DNA from: Spirochaetales bacterium
GTDB lineage: Bacteria; Spirochaetota; Spirochaetia; DTKZ01
DNA length: 17,134 bases
Reading direction: 5' to 3'
NCBI GenBank assembly: GCA_031274005.1
Contig: JAISQU010000230.1
Location: 1 to 17,134, forward strand
Part shown: one piece after another, positions 6,811-15,234 of the stretch
How positions within the stretch are numbered: the stretch's first letter is position 1
Layout: every line of letters begins with the position of its first letter
Notes under the pieces: model-generated
What the model saw: the letters and a program-made list of their open reading frames with translations, nothing else
Databases searched by the model: none
Told to the model about the DNA's origin: nothing
Made by a program: the position numbers and the translations under genes

Positions 6811-7836
6811 TCAAAATTGAAACAGAATTTTCACAAAATCTTCAGATCGATCATGCGCCATCTTCATAACCGCCGCACAGTCTTCAACCGGCAGTATTTT
6901 GGAAATCATCGGCTTGACATTGATCTGCCCGCTCGCCAGCGCCGCTATGACAATCTCAAAATCTTTTCTGACAAACATATATGAACCCTGCATGGCCAAT
7001 TCCTTCCAGCGGTAGTTCCTGGCGTCAAAGGGAGGTTCGCTGCCAAAGTGAGCAACCTCCATAATCTGCCCGTAACGCCTGGTACACTGAACAGCCTGAT
7101 CAAGAATTTCAGCATTTCCGATGGCCATAAATACAACTTCGGCGCCGGCCCCGCCCGTCTCGGTTAAGACCTCTTTGACCACGTCCTGTTTCTGCGCGTT
7201 GATAAGTACATCGGCGCCCATCAGTTTTGCCGCATCCATATTGTACAGGGAAACATCAGTCATAATGATTTTCCCGGCGCCCGCCCGGCGGCACATCGCC
7301 AGTAGTGAAATGCCGATGGGGCCGCAGCCCTGAATGAGAACAGACCTGCCAAGCCCGACAGACGAAATGCGTACAGCGTGCGCCGCCACAGCCAGGGGTT
7401 CCGCCAGAGCCCCCTCTTCCATGGGGATACAGTCAGGAAGGTGCAAAACAGAACGCTCCGGCGCAACAATATACTCTCCAAATGACCCCTGCCATTTGAT
7501 AGTACCCAGTACGGCCTTCTCGGGGCAAACATTGTAGTCGCCCCGCAGGCAATCCGGACACTTGCCGCATGCCTTCTGCGGTTCAATAATCACTCTGTCA
7601 CCAACTTTAAAATCCTTAACAGCGCAGCCAATCTCACTGATAACACCGGATGATTCATGGCCGGAGATAATCGGCGGAAGCCGCGTAGGATGAGTACCCT
7701 TGTATGCATGGACTTCGGAACCGCAGATTCCGGTGAAGGCTATGTGTATTTTTACCTCATCGGGATTCTTGATAACCGGTTCCGGAGCGTTGATAAACTT
7801 CACCTTATAAGGCTGCTCAATAAATACTGCTTTCAT
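6811..7836 (-). CDS. Zinc-dependent medium-chain alcohol/polyol dehydrogenase
   Basis: The 341-residue protein belongs to the zinc-containing medium-chain dehydrogenase family (threonine/sorbitol dehydrogenase-like) and should oxidise a secondary alcohol on a sugar- or acid-like substrate. Catalytic zinc ligands are Cys38 (GICGSEVH) and His60-Glu61 (SGHESSG). The structural zinc site is Cys90, Cys93, Cys96 and Cys104 (CGKCPDCLRGDYNVC). The Rossmann motif GCGPIG is at 170-175, and Asp194 at the end of the second strand favours NAD over NADP. An AAGGGA Shine-Dalgarno sequence lies just upstream of the ATG. The gene starts 16 bp after the amidohydrolase stop, and the isomerase start is 9 bp beyond its own stop, so it is inside the catabolic operon. 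Substrate unknown; intact. Confidence 0.9.
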   Translation of the reverse strand: MKAVFIEQPYKVKFINAPEPVIKNPDEVKIHIAFTGICGSEVHAYKGTHPTRLPPIISGHESSGVISEIGCAVKDFKVGDRVIIEPQKACGKCPDCLRGDYNVCPEKAVLGTIKWQGSFGEYIVAPERSVLHLPDCIPMEEGALAEPLAVAAHAVRISSVGLGRSVLIQGCGPIGISLLAMCRRAGAGKIIMTDVSLYNMDAAKLMGADVLINAQKQDVVKEVLTETGGAGAEVVFMAIGNAEILDQAVQCTRRYGQIMEVAHFGSEPPFDARNYRWKELAMQGSYMFVRKDFEIVIAALASGQINVKPMISKILPVEDCAAVMKMAHDRSEDFVKILFQF

Positions 7837-7852
7837 ATAGTTCCCTTCTCAA

Positions 7853-9037
7853 TTAAATACTATGACCGAATTCTTCGCTGTCACGTTTAACGGCCGAGTC
7901 AATTGGTTTGTAAACCAGAAGGCCGTTTGCGAAAGTTGCCTGCGGAATCAGTAATTGTTCCCCCTTAAATGTCTCTCTGAATGAGTTCTGGAAAACAGTC
8001 GGAATATTCTTGATCTGCAAAACAGTTATATCCGCAAAAGCCCCGGGAGCAAGCGTCCCCACTTTACCCTCCATACCAAGAAGTTTAGCCGGCGTCGCTG
8101 TTGTACAGCGGATAATATCTTCGATCTTCATCCCGAATGCCAGAAATTGAGACATGACATACGGCAGATTGTAATTGTCGGGAACCAGCCAATCCAGGGA
8201 AGACTGATCCGCACTGATAACATCAGGCGGAAAACCATCGGCAATAGCCCTGGCCGCAACATTCAGTGAGATATTTTGTCCGCCGTGCGCAACATCCATA
8301 ATAACGCCGCGCTCGCGGGCTTTCAAAATCGCCGGCGCGATCTTGCCGTTCTCATAAATAGTATGGCCTCTGCCATGATAAATATGACACATCACATCGC
8401 CTTGTCGCATGGCATTTGCAAGATCGGATTGAGTCATTGGAGGATCTACAATGTGTACAACAAGATTTCTTCCCAGATCGCCGGCCAGCTTGACTGATTC
8501 GTAAAAAGCCCGCGCCCCTGTTTCCAGCACAACGCTTTTACTTGTTCTCATTTTAAGGCCGACAATACGGTCTCCGCCGTATTCCAGCACATCACGAAAA
8601 CGGCTGCGTTCCCATTTTTCCGGAACAAAAGGTTCGGGCATGTAACCACCAAAAGGCTGCCCCGGAGCGCTCACATTAAGGAATACCTTTGTCTTTACTG
8701 TAAGGCCGGCGATAGTGTCAAGAAAGTTACATATATTAGCCAGTCCCGCGCTCCCCTGATCTACTGCGGTTGTGACTCCTTCAGCAAGAAACGCTATTTC
8801 CGGGTTAATGCTGGATGTTGTGCCGTGATAGTAATAATGAGAGTGAAAATCTATAAGCCCGGGAACAACCAAACAATCTTTCGCATCGAATTCCCAACGC
8901 GCATCAATCCCGCTGCCCTGGGGAATATCAACCATGCGGCGCTCTTTAACAGCCAGTGTTTTGACAGCGTTGATCCCCTGCGCGGGGTCAATGACATGTC
9001 CATTTTTAATAATAAAATCAACCTTGAATTTTTCCAT
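7853..9037 (-). CDS. Amidohydrolase-superfamily metal-dependent hydrolase/deacetylase
   Basis: The 394 residues show the amidohydrolase (dihydroorotase-like) TIM barrel. An N-terminal beta segment is followed by PGLIDFHSH with the metal-binding His65 and His67, a candidate carbamylated Lys162 (VGLKMR), His195 (LVVHIVD), His218 (MCHIYHG) and the catalytic Asp277 (ISADQS). The motif pattern resembles the dihydroorotase-like group that includes characterised deacetylases of acylated hydroxy acids, rather than true pyrimidine dihydroorotase; nothing else for pyrimidine synthesis is nearby. A GAGG Shine-Dalgarno sequence precedes the ATG. It lies 13 bp after the upstream dehydrogenase stop and 16 bp before the next gene. 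In this operon it probably cleaves an ester, amide or lactone of the imported compound. The reaction is inferred; the superfamily is clear. Confidence 0.87.
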   Translation of the reverse strand: MEKFKVDFIIKNGHVIDPAQGINAVKTLAVKERRMVDIPQGSGIDARWEFDAKDCLVVPGLIDFHSHYYYHGTTSSINPEIAFLAEGVTTAVDQGSAGLANICNFLDTIAGLTVKTKVFLNVSAPGQPFGGYMPEPFVPEKWERSRFRDVLEYGGDRIVGLKMRTSKSVVLETGARAFYESVKLAGDLGRNLVVHIVDPPMTQSDLANAMRQGDVMCHIYHGRGHTIYENGKIAPAILKARERGVIMDVAHGGQNISLNVAARAIADGFPPDVISADQSSLDWLVPDNYNLPYVMSQFLAFGMKIEDIIRCTTATPAKLLGMEGKVGTLAPGAFADITVLQIKNIPTVFQNSFRETFKGEQLLIPQATFANGLLVYKPIDSAVKRDSEEFGHSI

Positions 9038-9050
9038 ATGTCAGCCTCGC

Positions 9051-10151
9051 TTATGATAAATCACTTTGCTTTTTCAGATATTCCACAATCTTATCGCCAA
9101 AGGCGCTGGTGGAACATCTGCCGCCCAAATCCTCCGTCGTATGACCATCGGCAATGGCATCCTGCACGGCCTTATCAATCATTTCGGAAGCTCTTCCCAG
9201 CTCCGCACAGTTATATTTATCTCCCAGCCAGTCAAGCATCATGGCGGCGGAGAGTATCTGCGCCACGGGATTTACAATGTTCCTGCCCGCAAGAGTAGGA
9301 GCGGATCCATGCGCCGATTGAAACATGCCGTAATCGTGTCCGAACTCACCGGCCGGCGCTATTCCCATGCCGCCGGCGACACCGGAACACAGATCAGAGA
9401 GGATGTCGCCAAACTGATTCTCGGTAACAATCACATCAAATGTGTTTGGCCTTTGTACACAATAAAGAGACATGGCATCCATGTAGACAGATTCACATTC
9501 AATATCCGGATAGTTTTTGGCAACTTCAAAAAAAATATTCCGGAAAAAAGCATATGAACGGAAAATATTGGATTTATCCACACAGGTAACCTTTGTTGGG
9601 GCCCCCGGCGCGCGGCCTTTACGTTTTTGCGCGAGCTTAAACGCATATTCGGTGATGTTGGTACTCCCTTCACGGGTAATAACCAGGGTATCGCCCATAA
9701 CTTTGTTGTAGACTTCGAAGCCTCCGCCAAAGGAAGCGAATAAGCCCTCGGACTGTTCCCGCAAAACAATGAGATCAATACAATCAATACCGTTCAGTAC
9801 CGGTTTAATCCCCCTGAACAATTTGACAGGGCGTACACCCGCAAACAAATTGAGTTCTTTGCGCAGAGTGATTCCAACCCATGCCTGGATTTCCACACCG
9901 TATTGGTCGCGTACTTCCGGTATGCCCATCGCGCCGATAAAAATGGCATGGCCGTTCTTGCATGCATCATGAGCCGCATCAGGGAAAGCAGTTTTCGTTT
10001 TAAGGTAATGCCCGGCGCCGGCCTCATAATGCTGAAAGTTAAGATCAAATCCTGTCACAATCTGCTGAACCATCTTCATCACCTTGATGCTTTCATTGAC
10101 AATTTCCGGTCCAACGCCGTCTCCCGGCATACAGGTAATATTGTAAGTCAT
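9051..10151 (-). CDS. Isocitrate/isopropylmalate/tartrate-type dehydrogenase
   Basis: The 366-residue protein belongs to the beta-decarboxylating dehydrogenase family, which oxidises a 2-hydroxy diacid (malate, tartrate, isopropylmalate, isocitrate) with NAD(P), often with decarboxylation. Conserved residues are Arg97 and Arg107 (LRKELNLFAGVRP), Arg131 (LREQSEG), Lys193 (VDKSN), Asp225, and Asp249/Asp253 (ENQFGDILSD). The cofactor loop is HGSAPTLAGRNIVNP at 281-295. REQSEG is closer to the tartrate/D-malate branch than to LeuB (RELTGG). Position 138, normally the catalytic Tyr, is Phe. No leuC/leuD is adjacent, and the TRAP/hydrolase context argues for catabolism. Start ATG at 10149-10151 with GAGAGG about 9 nt upstream. 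Substrate unknown. Confidence 0.88.
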   Translation of the reverse strand: MTYNITCMPGDGVGPEIVNESIKVMKMVQQIVTGFDLNFQHYEAGAGHYLKTKTAFPDAAHDACKNGHAIFIGAMGIPEVRDQYGVEIQAWVGITLRKELNLFAGVRPVKLFRGIKPVLNGIDCIDLIVLREQSEGLFASFGGGFEVYNKVMGDTLVITREGSTNITEYAFKLAQKRKGRAPGAPTKVTCVDKSNIFRSYAFFRNIFFEVAKNYPDIECESVYMDAMSLYCVQRPNTFDVIVTENQFGDILSDLCSGVAGGMGIAPAGEFGHDYGMFQSAHGSAPTLAGRNIVNPVAQILSAAMMLDWLGDKYNCAELGRASEMIDKAVQDAIADGHTTEDLGGRCSTSAFGDKIVEYLKKQSDLS

Positions 10152-10193
10152 CCTTTACATCCTCTCATTTTATTCCAAGACTTAAAACTTTTG

Positions 10194-11246
10194 TTATTTG
10201 GAATTCTCAATTGCGGCGACAAGTTTCTGGTCGAACAGGGCCCGGTGTTTTTCCATCTCAGCGGCAAACGCGGCTTTCCAGACTTTAACATCTTCAGGCG
10301 TCCACATGTACACATCACAGCCATAGTCTGTTACGGTTTTTATGGCCTGCTGCTCCGAGGCTCTGTCAAGAACTTTTGCATCGGCTATAACTTTGGCGGC
10401 AAGAGTCTTCATGATTTGCTGCGTCTCTGAATCAATCTTTTCCCATACATTCCTGTTCATCACCATCAGAAAAATTTCATATGCATAGTTTGCGACAGTG
10501 ATATATTTCTGCACTTCATAAAATTTACTGGGAATAATTGTCGTGACAAAAGCATTCTCCTGTCCATCAAGGACCCCCTGCTGAAAAGCGGAGTATGCTT
10601 CGCTGATGTTATAAGTTGTCGGGTTCGCGCCGTTCGCTTTCCAGCAATCGGCCAGAATAGGGTTACTGGACACACGCAGTTTGATGCCGTTGGCATCGGA
10701 AGGCTTGTAAAGCTGCCGTTTGCTGTTTGTAATCTGCTTAAAACCGTTTTCTACTACACCGAGAAGTTCAAAGCCGGCTTTGTTATGCAATTCGCGCAAA
10801 TACTTTCCGGATTCGGAATTCATATCAAAGACTTTGTCCACTTCTTCAAAGCTGTTGAATAAAAACGGCATGGCAGTATAGGGTAAATCCTTGACAAACG
10901 ATCCGAGCGGACCGGACCCCAGGATGCCCAGTTCAATAGAACCTTGCTGTACCATATTAACCGCAGTCATTTGATCTCCGCCGGCAAGCTGGCTGTTGGG
11001 ATAGATATCACCTTTGTAGCGCCCCTGAGTACGCGCTTCAAGTTCCGGAAAGAAATAATTGTGCATCAACTGTACAAAATTCACGCTTTCCGGAGGAGGC
11101 GTTTCACATTTAATTTCCATTACAACTTGACCTCTTGAGGATGCTGAGGAACCTGCCGCACTGTTGCCATCCCTTGAAGAGCAGGCGCTTAACACAATAA
11201 ACAATGTTACAGCCAGAAACACGGACAAACCTTTCTTGAAAGACAT
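10194..11246 (-). CDS. dctP: TRAP transporter substrate-binding lipoprotein (DctP family)
   Basis: The 350-residue protein begins with a lipoprotein signal (hydrophobic to residue 19, lipobox LSAC with Cys22), so it should be lipid-anchored in the periplasm instead of soluble. The mature part shows the DctP fold: the block QLAGGDQMTAVNMVQQGSIELGIL (88-109), GFKQITNSKR (168-177) and IKLRV with Arg191, the residue that normally salt-bridges the substrate carboxylate. AYSAFQQGVLDGQENA follows. This points to a carboxylated ligand but does not identify it. A strong AAGGAGG Shine-Dalgarno sequence precedes the ATG. It is encoded after dctQ and dctM with a 43-bp gap that holds a small hairpin. Stop at 10194. 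Confidence 0.93.
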   Translation of the reverse strand: MSFKKGLSVFLAVTLFIVLSACSSRDGNSAAGSSASSRGQVVMEIKCETPPPESVNFVQLMHNYFFPELEARTQGRYKGDIYPNSQLAGGDQMTAVNMVQQGSIELGILGSGPLGSFVKDLPYTAMPFLFNSFEEVDKVFDMNSESGKYLRELHNKAGFELLGVVENGFKQITNSKRQLYKPSDANGIKLRVSSNPILADCWKANGANPTTYNISEAYSAFQQGVLDGQENAFVTTIIPSKFYEVQKYITVANYAYEIFLMVMNRNVWEKIDSETQQIMKTLAAKVIADAKVLDRASEQQAIKTVTDYGCDVYMWTPEDVKVWKAAFAAEMEKHRALFDQKLVAAIENSK

Positions 11247-11258
11247 CTTTTCCTCCTT

Positions 11259-11285
11259 AAAAAACTATCTGCTTAATAAAAGCAG
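11259..11285 (-). terminator. Hairpin plus T-run between dctM and dctP
   Basis: On the minus strand CTGCTT and AAGCAG pair around a TTATT loop (11269-11285). After four bases a run of six T follows (11259-11264), then the dctP Shine-Dalgarno sequence. The six-pair stem is weak. It could be a partial terminator/attenuator or a stem protecting the processed 5' end of dctP mRNA, giving more binding protein than membrane subunits. Its role is inferred. Confidence 0.35.
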
Positions 11286-11289
11286 CATT

Positions 11290-12579
11290 TTACAACTTCA
11301 TCAGATTGGGTAACCATGTAGCAATCCCCGGAAATAGAATAGCTATCACGATAGCTATCGTTCCTGATATTACAAATCCGGCAACTGATTTGGATATCTC
11401 TATCATTGTGCATCCCGCATACCGGGCCGCCGGATACAGATTTACCGCCACAGGAGGCGTAATCATGCCAATTGAGGTTGTCATAACAACCATTATGCCG
11501 AACCACACCGTGTCGTAACCGAGTTGAGTTGCCAGGGGATAAAATAGCGGTACAAATAAATAAACAATAGATATGCCATCCAAAAAGCAGCCCGCAATGA
11601 GTAAAATCACCAGCATAATAAGCATAATAAGAACAGCGTTATCTGTAAGGCTCAAGAATGTGGTACTAACAAGCCTTGCAATGCCTTTTGTTGTAAATAA
11701 GTACGAAAGCATTGATGCGCTTGCCGTGATAAGCAGAATGGACGCCGATGTAAGGGCTGATTTTGCCAATACAATATATATGTCTTTGGGCGTCACTTGT
11801 TTGTAGACGAAAAGCCCTATCAAAATAACGTAAACGGTCGCGAAACATGCTGATTCAGTGGGAGAAAAGAAACCGCCATAGATACCGCCAAGAATAATTA
11901 CCGGTGTGAGTAATCCCCAAATCGCTTCTTTAAAGGCTGTAAATATTTCCCGGATTGTTCCGTAGGACTCTCCTTTGTAGCCATTATATATTGAATAGAT
12001 CATCACAAATATCGCAAAACATACCCCCATCAGAATACCCGGTATCATACCTGCGGCATAAATGCGCGCTACCGATGTACTTGTAATGACTCCATAAATG
12101 ATGAAGGTGCCGCTTGGCGGAATAACCACCGAAATGCCGCTGCCCGACGCGATGATTGCCGCAGCAAAGGAGGGGCGATACTTTGAGGCCATCATTGCAG
12201 GGATGAGTACAGAACCCAAGGCCGCTACTGTCGCAGGGCCGGAACCGGAGATTGCCCCCCAAAAAACAGCAACGGCGATAGACATGATGCCCAATCCGCC
12301 CGGTACGGGGCCAATAAGAAGTTTCGCGAATTTTATAATACTGTTTGAAACTCCGGTCTTCTCCATAATCAGTCCCGTCATGATAAAGAACGGAATTGCG
12401 AGTAAAATGTTCTTCCCCATGCCCGCATACATAATGTCTGCGAATGCGTCTATCGGCATGCCTGCAATAAGCATTGTCGTAATAGTCGCAAGGCCCAGTG
12501 AAACCGCGATGGGCACACTCAAAAAAAGAAGCCCAAAGAAAATCCCCAGAACCGTTAGGGCAATTAATCCGCTGGTCAC
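11290..12579 (-). CDS. dctM: TRAP transporter large permease (DctM family)
   Basis: The 429-residue, highly hydrophobic protein has about a dozen predicted membrane segments and is the ion-coupled translocation subunit of a TRAP transporter. Typical features are the first segment GIFFGLLFLSVPIAVSLGLAT, AIPFFIMTGLIME, the glycine-rich SGSGPATVAALGSVLIPAMM and VVIPPSGTFIIYGVIT, and the late TPPVAVNLYPAARYAG. Length fits the family (about 425-430). The start is a GTG that overlaps the dctQ stop (GTGA, 12576-12579), with an AAGGAG Shine-Dalgarno sequence upstream, so the two membrane subunits are translationally coupled. dctP follows 43 bp later. Intact. Confidence 0.95.
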   Translation of the reverse strand: MTSGLIALTVLGIFFGLLFLSVPIAVSLGLATITTMLIAGMPIDAFADIMYAGMGKNILLAIPFFIMTGLIMEKTGVSNSIIKFAKLLIGPVPGGLGIMSIAVAVFWGAISGSGPATVAALGSVLIPAMMASKYRPSFAAAIIASGSGISVVIPPSGTFIIYGVITSTSVARIYAAGMIPGILMGVCFAIFVMIYSIYNGYKGESYGTIREIFTAFKEAIWGLLTPVIILGGIYGGFFSPTESACFATVYVILIGLFVYKQVTPKDIYIVLAKSALTSASILLITASASMLSYLFTTKGIARLVSTTFLSLTDNAVLIMLIMLVILLIAGCFLDGISIVYLFVPLFYPLATQLGYDTVWFGIMVVMTTSIGMITPPVAVNLYPAARYAGCTMIEISKSVAGFVISGTIAIVIAILFPGIATWLPNLMKL

Positions 12580-13049
12580 CGCAGTTCTCCTTTAAATGCC
12601 GTGAAGACAAGTTGAGAGCTTCGGAATATATAGCATCCTGAACCAATAGGTATCGCGATAGAGCCGCACCAAACCGGAAACTGCATCAGGGGAGTGACGG
12701 CCCTGAACTGGATTTGATTGATGGTTCGCCGTAAACCAAACCAGAAAAGACACGCGAACAGGATAATGGAAAGCCCCTGGACCAATAGAGTGAGATATTT
12801 CTGTTTATTCTTTGGGACAAGTCCCGCAAGAACATCAAAACTTAAATTAACACCTAACTTACACACAATCGGCGCGCCCATAAAAGATGCCCAGATAAAC
12901 AGTATTTGTATGAGTTCTTCCGTAAAGGCCAGCGAGTAGTTGAGAAAATACCGGCACATAACATTTGCAAACATCATGGTTAAAATTGCAGAAAATAGTA
13001 CGGCGCAGATATGTTCCTCAAAATAAAGATTGCTTTTACGTTTATTCAT
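12576..13049 (-). CDS. dctQ: TRAP transporter small permease (DctQ family)
   Basis: The 157-residue protein has four predicted membrane helices, as expected for the DctQ subunit that scaffolds DctM. The family signature is CRYFLNYSLAFTEELIQILF (residues 32-51) with its conserved Arg and Glu pair, followed by IWASFMGAP. A strong AAGGAGG Shine-Dalgarno sequence precedes the ATG. As the first gene of the operon it lies about 65 nt downstream of the start predicted from the sigma-54 promoter, and its stop overlaps the dctM start by 4 nt. Confidence 0.92.
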   Translation of the reverse strand: MNKRKSNLYFEEHICAVLFSAILTMMFANVMCRYFLNYSLAFTEELIQILFIWASFMGAPIVCKLGVNLSFDVLAGLVPKNKQKYLTLLVQGLSIILFACLFWFGLRRTINQIQFRAVTPLMQFPVWCGSIAIPIGSGCYIFRSSQLVFTAFKGELR

Positions 13050-13123
13050 TTTTCGGCCTCCTTATTTATCCGGAATGAAAATAGCAGTTATGTTTAATCT
13101 CTGTACGTTCTACCGAATATATA

Positions 13124-13141
13124 TTGCAAAATTCGGGCCAA
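13124..13141 (-). promoter_or_regulatory. Sigma-54 (-24/-12) promoter of the catabolic operon
   Basis: On the minus strand the site reads TTGGCCCG-AATT-TTGCAAT, against the consensus TGGCACG-N4-TTGCW; one position differs. The essential GG (13139-13138) and GC (13127-13126) have the obligatory spacing. The start site would be near 13113, about 65 nt before dctQ. The activator gene immediately upstream encodes the matching enhancer-binding protein with its GAFTGA loop, so promoter and regulator support each other. Confidence 0.85.
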
Positions 13142-13252
13142 GCGGGAAAGAATTGTTTTAAACCTGAATAGTTCCGGAAAATTAATATATATACAGGATT
13201 TTTTATTTTACTGTATAAATATTCTCTTTTTAGATGAATTTAGTCATGAAAT

Positions 13253-13262
13253 TGTTGCAACA
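13253..13262. promoter_or_regulatory. Candidate upstream activator site (perfect palindrome)
   Basis: TGTTGCAACA is a perfect 10-bp palindrome about 112 bp upstream of the -24 element, a usual distance for an enhancer bound by a sigma-54 activator. A looser similar stretch (ATGCGACAAATGTAAC, 13274-13289) lies next to it and could be a second half-site. The rest of the gap between regulator and dctQ is AT-rich. Binding by the neighbouring regulator is inferred from position. Confidence 0.45.
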
Positions 13263-13301
13263 TGTCTAAACAGAATGCGACAAATGTAACAAGACTCCGC
13301 C

Positions 13302-15197
13302 CTATATTCCATATTCTCTGATTTTTCGCCATAAAGTTGCTCGGCTTATCCCAAGCTGCTTCGCGGCAGCCTCCCGGCTATGAGTCTGCCTTAATGCGTT
13401 CATAATGCGTTCGATTTCCGGATTGGGCGCAAAGGCGGACAGGCTCCCGGAAGCAGGCGGCAGTGCGGTTGCTTCCGGTACTATCAAGCGAAGAGTTTGA
13501 ACATCAATAAAGTCCTTTTCATTTAATACAAGAACACGTTCAGCAATGTTTTGTAATTCGCGGATGTTGCCTTCCCAGGGGCAGGATCGCAATAAAGCAG
13601 CGGCTTCGCTGGTCAGAACAGGCTGCTTTACCATTTGGGGAAGCAGCCTGCTTAAAAATGTTTCAAACAATGGCACAATATCATCCGGGTGCTCTCGTAA
13701 GGGCATAATATTGAGCTCCAATACATCCAATCGATAATATAAATCCTGCCGGAATAAATTGCGGCGGCTCAATTCGTGCAGATTCTTGTTGGTTGCGGCA
13801 ATGATGCGGGTATTAACAGGAATTACCCTATTATCTCCGATACGGCGTATATTCTTCTCCTGAAGGACGCGGAGCAATTTGCTTTGCAGCGGCAGCGGTA
13901 TCTCGCCTATTTCATCAAGAAATAACGTACCGTTATGGGCTAATTCAAACAATCCCTGCTTTCCCCCCTTTGAAGCGCCCGTGAAAGCGCCTTCGGAGTA
14001 TCCGAACAACTCGCTTTCAAGTAAATGTTCAGGCAATGCCGCGCAGTTTACCGCTACAAATGGAGCATTTTGCCGCTTACTATGGTTATGGATACTCTGG
14101 GCAAACAATTCCTTGCCAACGCCTGTTTCCCCGGTGATGAGGATATTCGATTCTACCACCGCGAACCGTTTCGCTTTTGCGATGAGGTCTGCCATATCCG
14201 CGCTTTTGTGAACAATATCATTAAATGTATACCCCGCAACCATCCCCTTATTATATAATTTGTTGCGAATTTGCTGTTCGTTTTTTTGTATACTTCTGAC
14301 ATCATCAAAACACAGAATAACACTGATTGTTTGTTCCCTCATAACGATTGGAATAATGGTAGTGGAGTAAGAATGTCCCTTACGCACAAACAGCTGCGTA
14401 TGAGTAGTCCTGCCTTCGGCGAAAGCGTCTGTGATGGCGTCCTTGAGATCATAAAACCAAACCATCGCGTTTTTGCCCAGACACGCGCCAACCTGTACGT
14501 CAATAGTCTTTGCCGCAAAATCGTTGATAAACTGAATATTCTCTTTCGCATCCACAACGACGATACCTTCTTTATAGTTATCCATGACAACATTCAGGAA
14601 TTCCGCCTGTTCCCGTTCCCGGCGCTGCAAATGAACCGAGTGTACCGCTTCCTTAATTGCGTTCCAGAGGCTTTCGTCGCTGTTTTCGATCATAACGGCC
14701 GGCAGGCCCATAGACGCCGCATAATCAATCGCCGTTGTCCCGCCAATAACGGCGTCGCAGCCCGACTGCAATGCGTCAAAAATAATGGAATTGATGTCGC
14801 TCCGGTTCTGCAGATAATATACTTCAATAGGAAAAGTAGAAAGGGCAGCCATTACCTTGGCCGCGTACGACATTGTGAGGGGGCCAACTACGGCAATCTT
14901 ATGACACTGATACATTTCCCGGCATTTCTGAATGGTCCGCACAATATCAGAACCGCTGACCAGAAGCTCAATCACCGGGATACTCATATCCGATTTCCCC
15001 CGTAAAATTGCGGCTGTCATTCCCCGTGCGACAATGGCGTCATAATCCATCTCTACGGGGGAGGTTTTTATTTCTTCTGAATTATTGCATAAAAAAAAGT
15101 GCGGCTCTATTTTTTCTTCCACAGTGTATGCCTTGAGAATATCAAGAATGCGGATTTCTATTTCCTTGTAGGGAGTATAGAACAGAATCTTTATCAT
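13302..15197 (-). CDS. Sigma-54-dependent activator with PrpR-type N-terminal sensor
   Basis: The 631-residue protein has the architecture of a PrpR-like enhancer-binding protein. Residues 1 to about 195 form a PrpR_N-type sensor (PF06506; blocks VARGMTAAILR and CDAVIGGTTAIDYA), and about 200-300 look like a PAS domain. The AAA+ domain (about 330-560) has Walker A GETGVGKE (356-363), the sigma-54 contact loop GAFTGA (403-408), Walker B GTLFLDEIGE (423-432) and CPWEGNIRELQN (539-550). A Fis-type helix-turn-helix ends the protein (REAAAKQLGISRATLWRKI, 608-626). In PrpR this sensor binds 2-methylcitrate, so a carboxylic-acid effector is plausible. An AAAGGG Shine-Dalgarno sequence precedes the ATG. 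It sits upstream of and co-directional with the operon, behind its own sigma-70-type promoter, and should drive the sigma-54 promoter at 13124-13141. Confidence 0.92.
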   Translation of the reverse strand: MIKILFYTPYKEIEIRILDILKAYTVEEKIEPHFFLCNNSEEIKTSPVEMDYDAIVARGMTAAILRGKSDMSIPVIELLVSGSDIVRTIQKCREMYQCHKIAVVGPLTMSYAAKVMAALSTFPIEVYYLQNRSDINSIIFDALQSGCDAVIGGTTAIDYAASMGLPAVMIENSDESLWNAIKEAVHSVHLQRREREQAEFLNVVMDNYKEGIVVVDAKENIQFINDFAAKTIDVQVGACLGKNAMVWFYDLKDAITDAFAEGRTTHTQLFVRKGHSYSTTIIPIVMREQTISVILCFDDVRSIQKNEQQIRNKLYNKGMVAGYTFNDIVHKSADMADLIAKAKRFAVVESNILITGETGVGKELFAQSIHNHSKRQNAPFVAVNCAALPEHLLESELFGYSEGAFTGASKGGKQGLFELAHNGTLFLDEIGEIPLPLQSKLLRVLQEKNIRRIGDNRVIPVNTRIIAATNKNLHELSRRNLFRQDLYYRLDVLELNIMPLREHPDDIVPLFETFLSRLLPQMVKQPVLTSEAAALLRSCPWEGNIRELQNIAERVLVLNEKDFIDVQTLRLIVPEATALPPASGSLSAFAPNPEIERIMNALRQTHSREAAAKQLGISRATLWRKIREYGI

Positions 15198-15234
15198 ACA
15201 GCCCTTTCTTTTATTATGTTTTGTAGAATGAGCT

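Noticed and set aside
14271..15005. 244-residue plus-strand open frame
   Set aside because: It is a shadow of the sigma-54 activator gene on the other strand.
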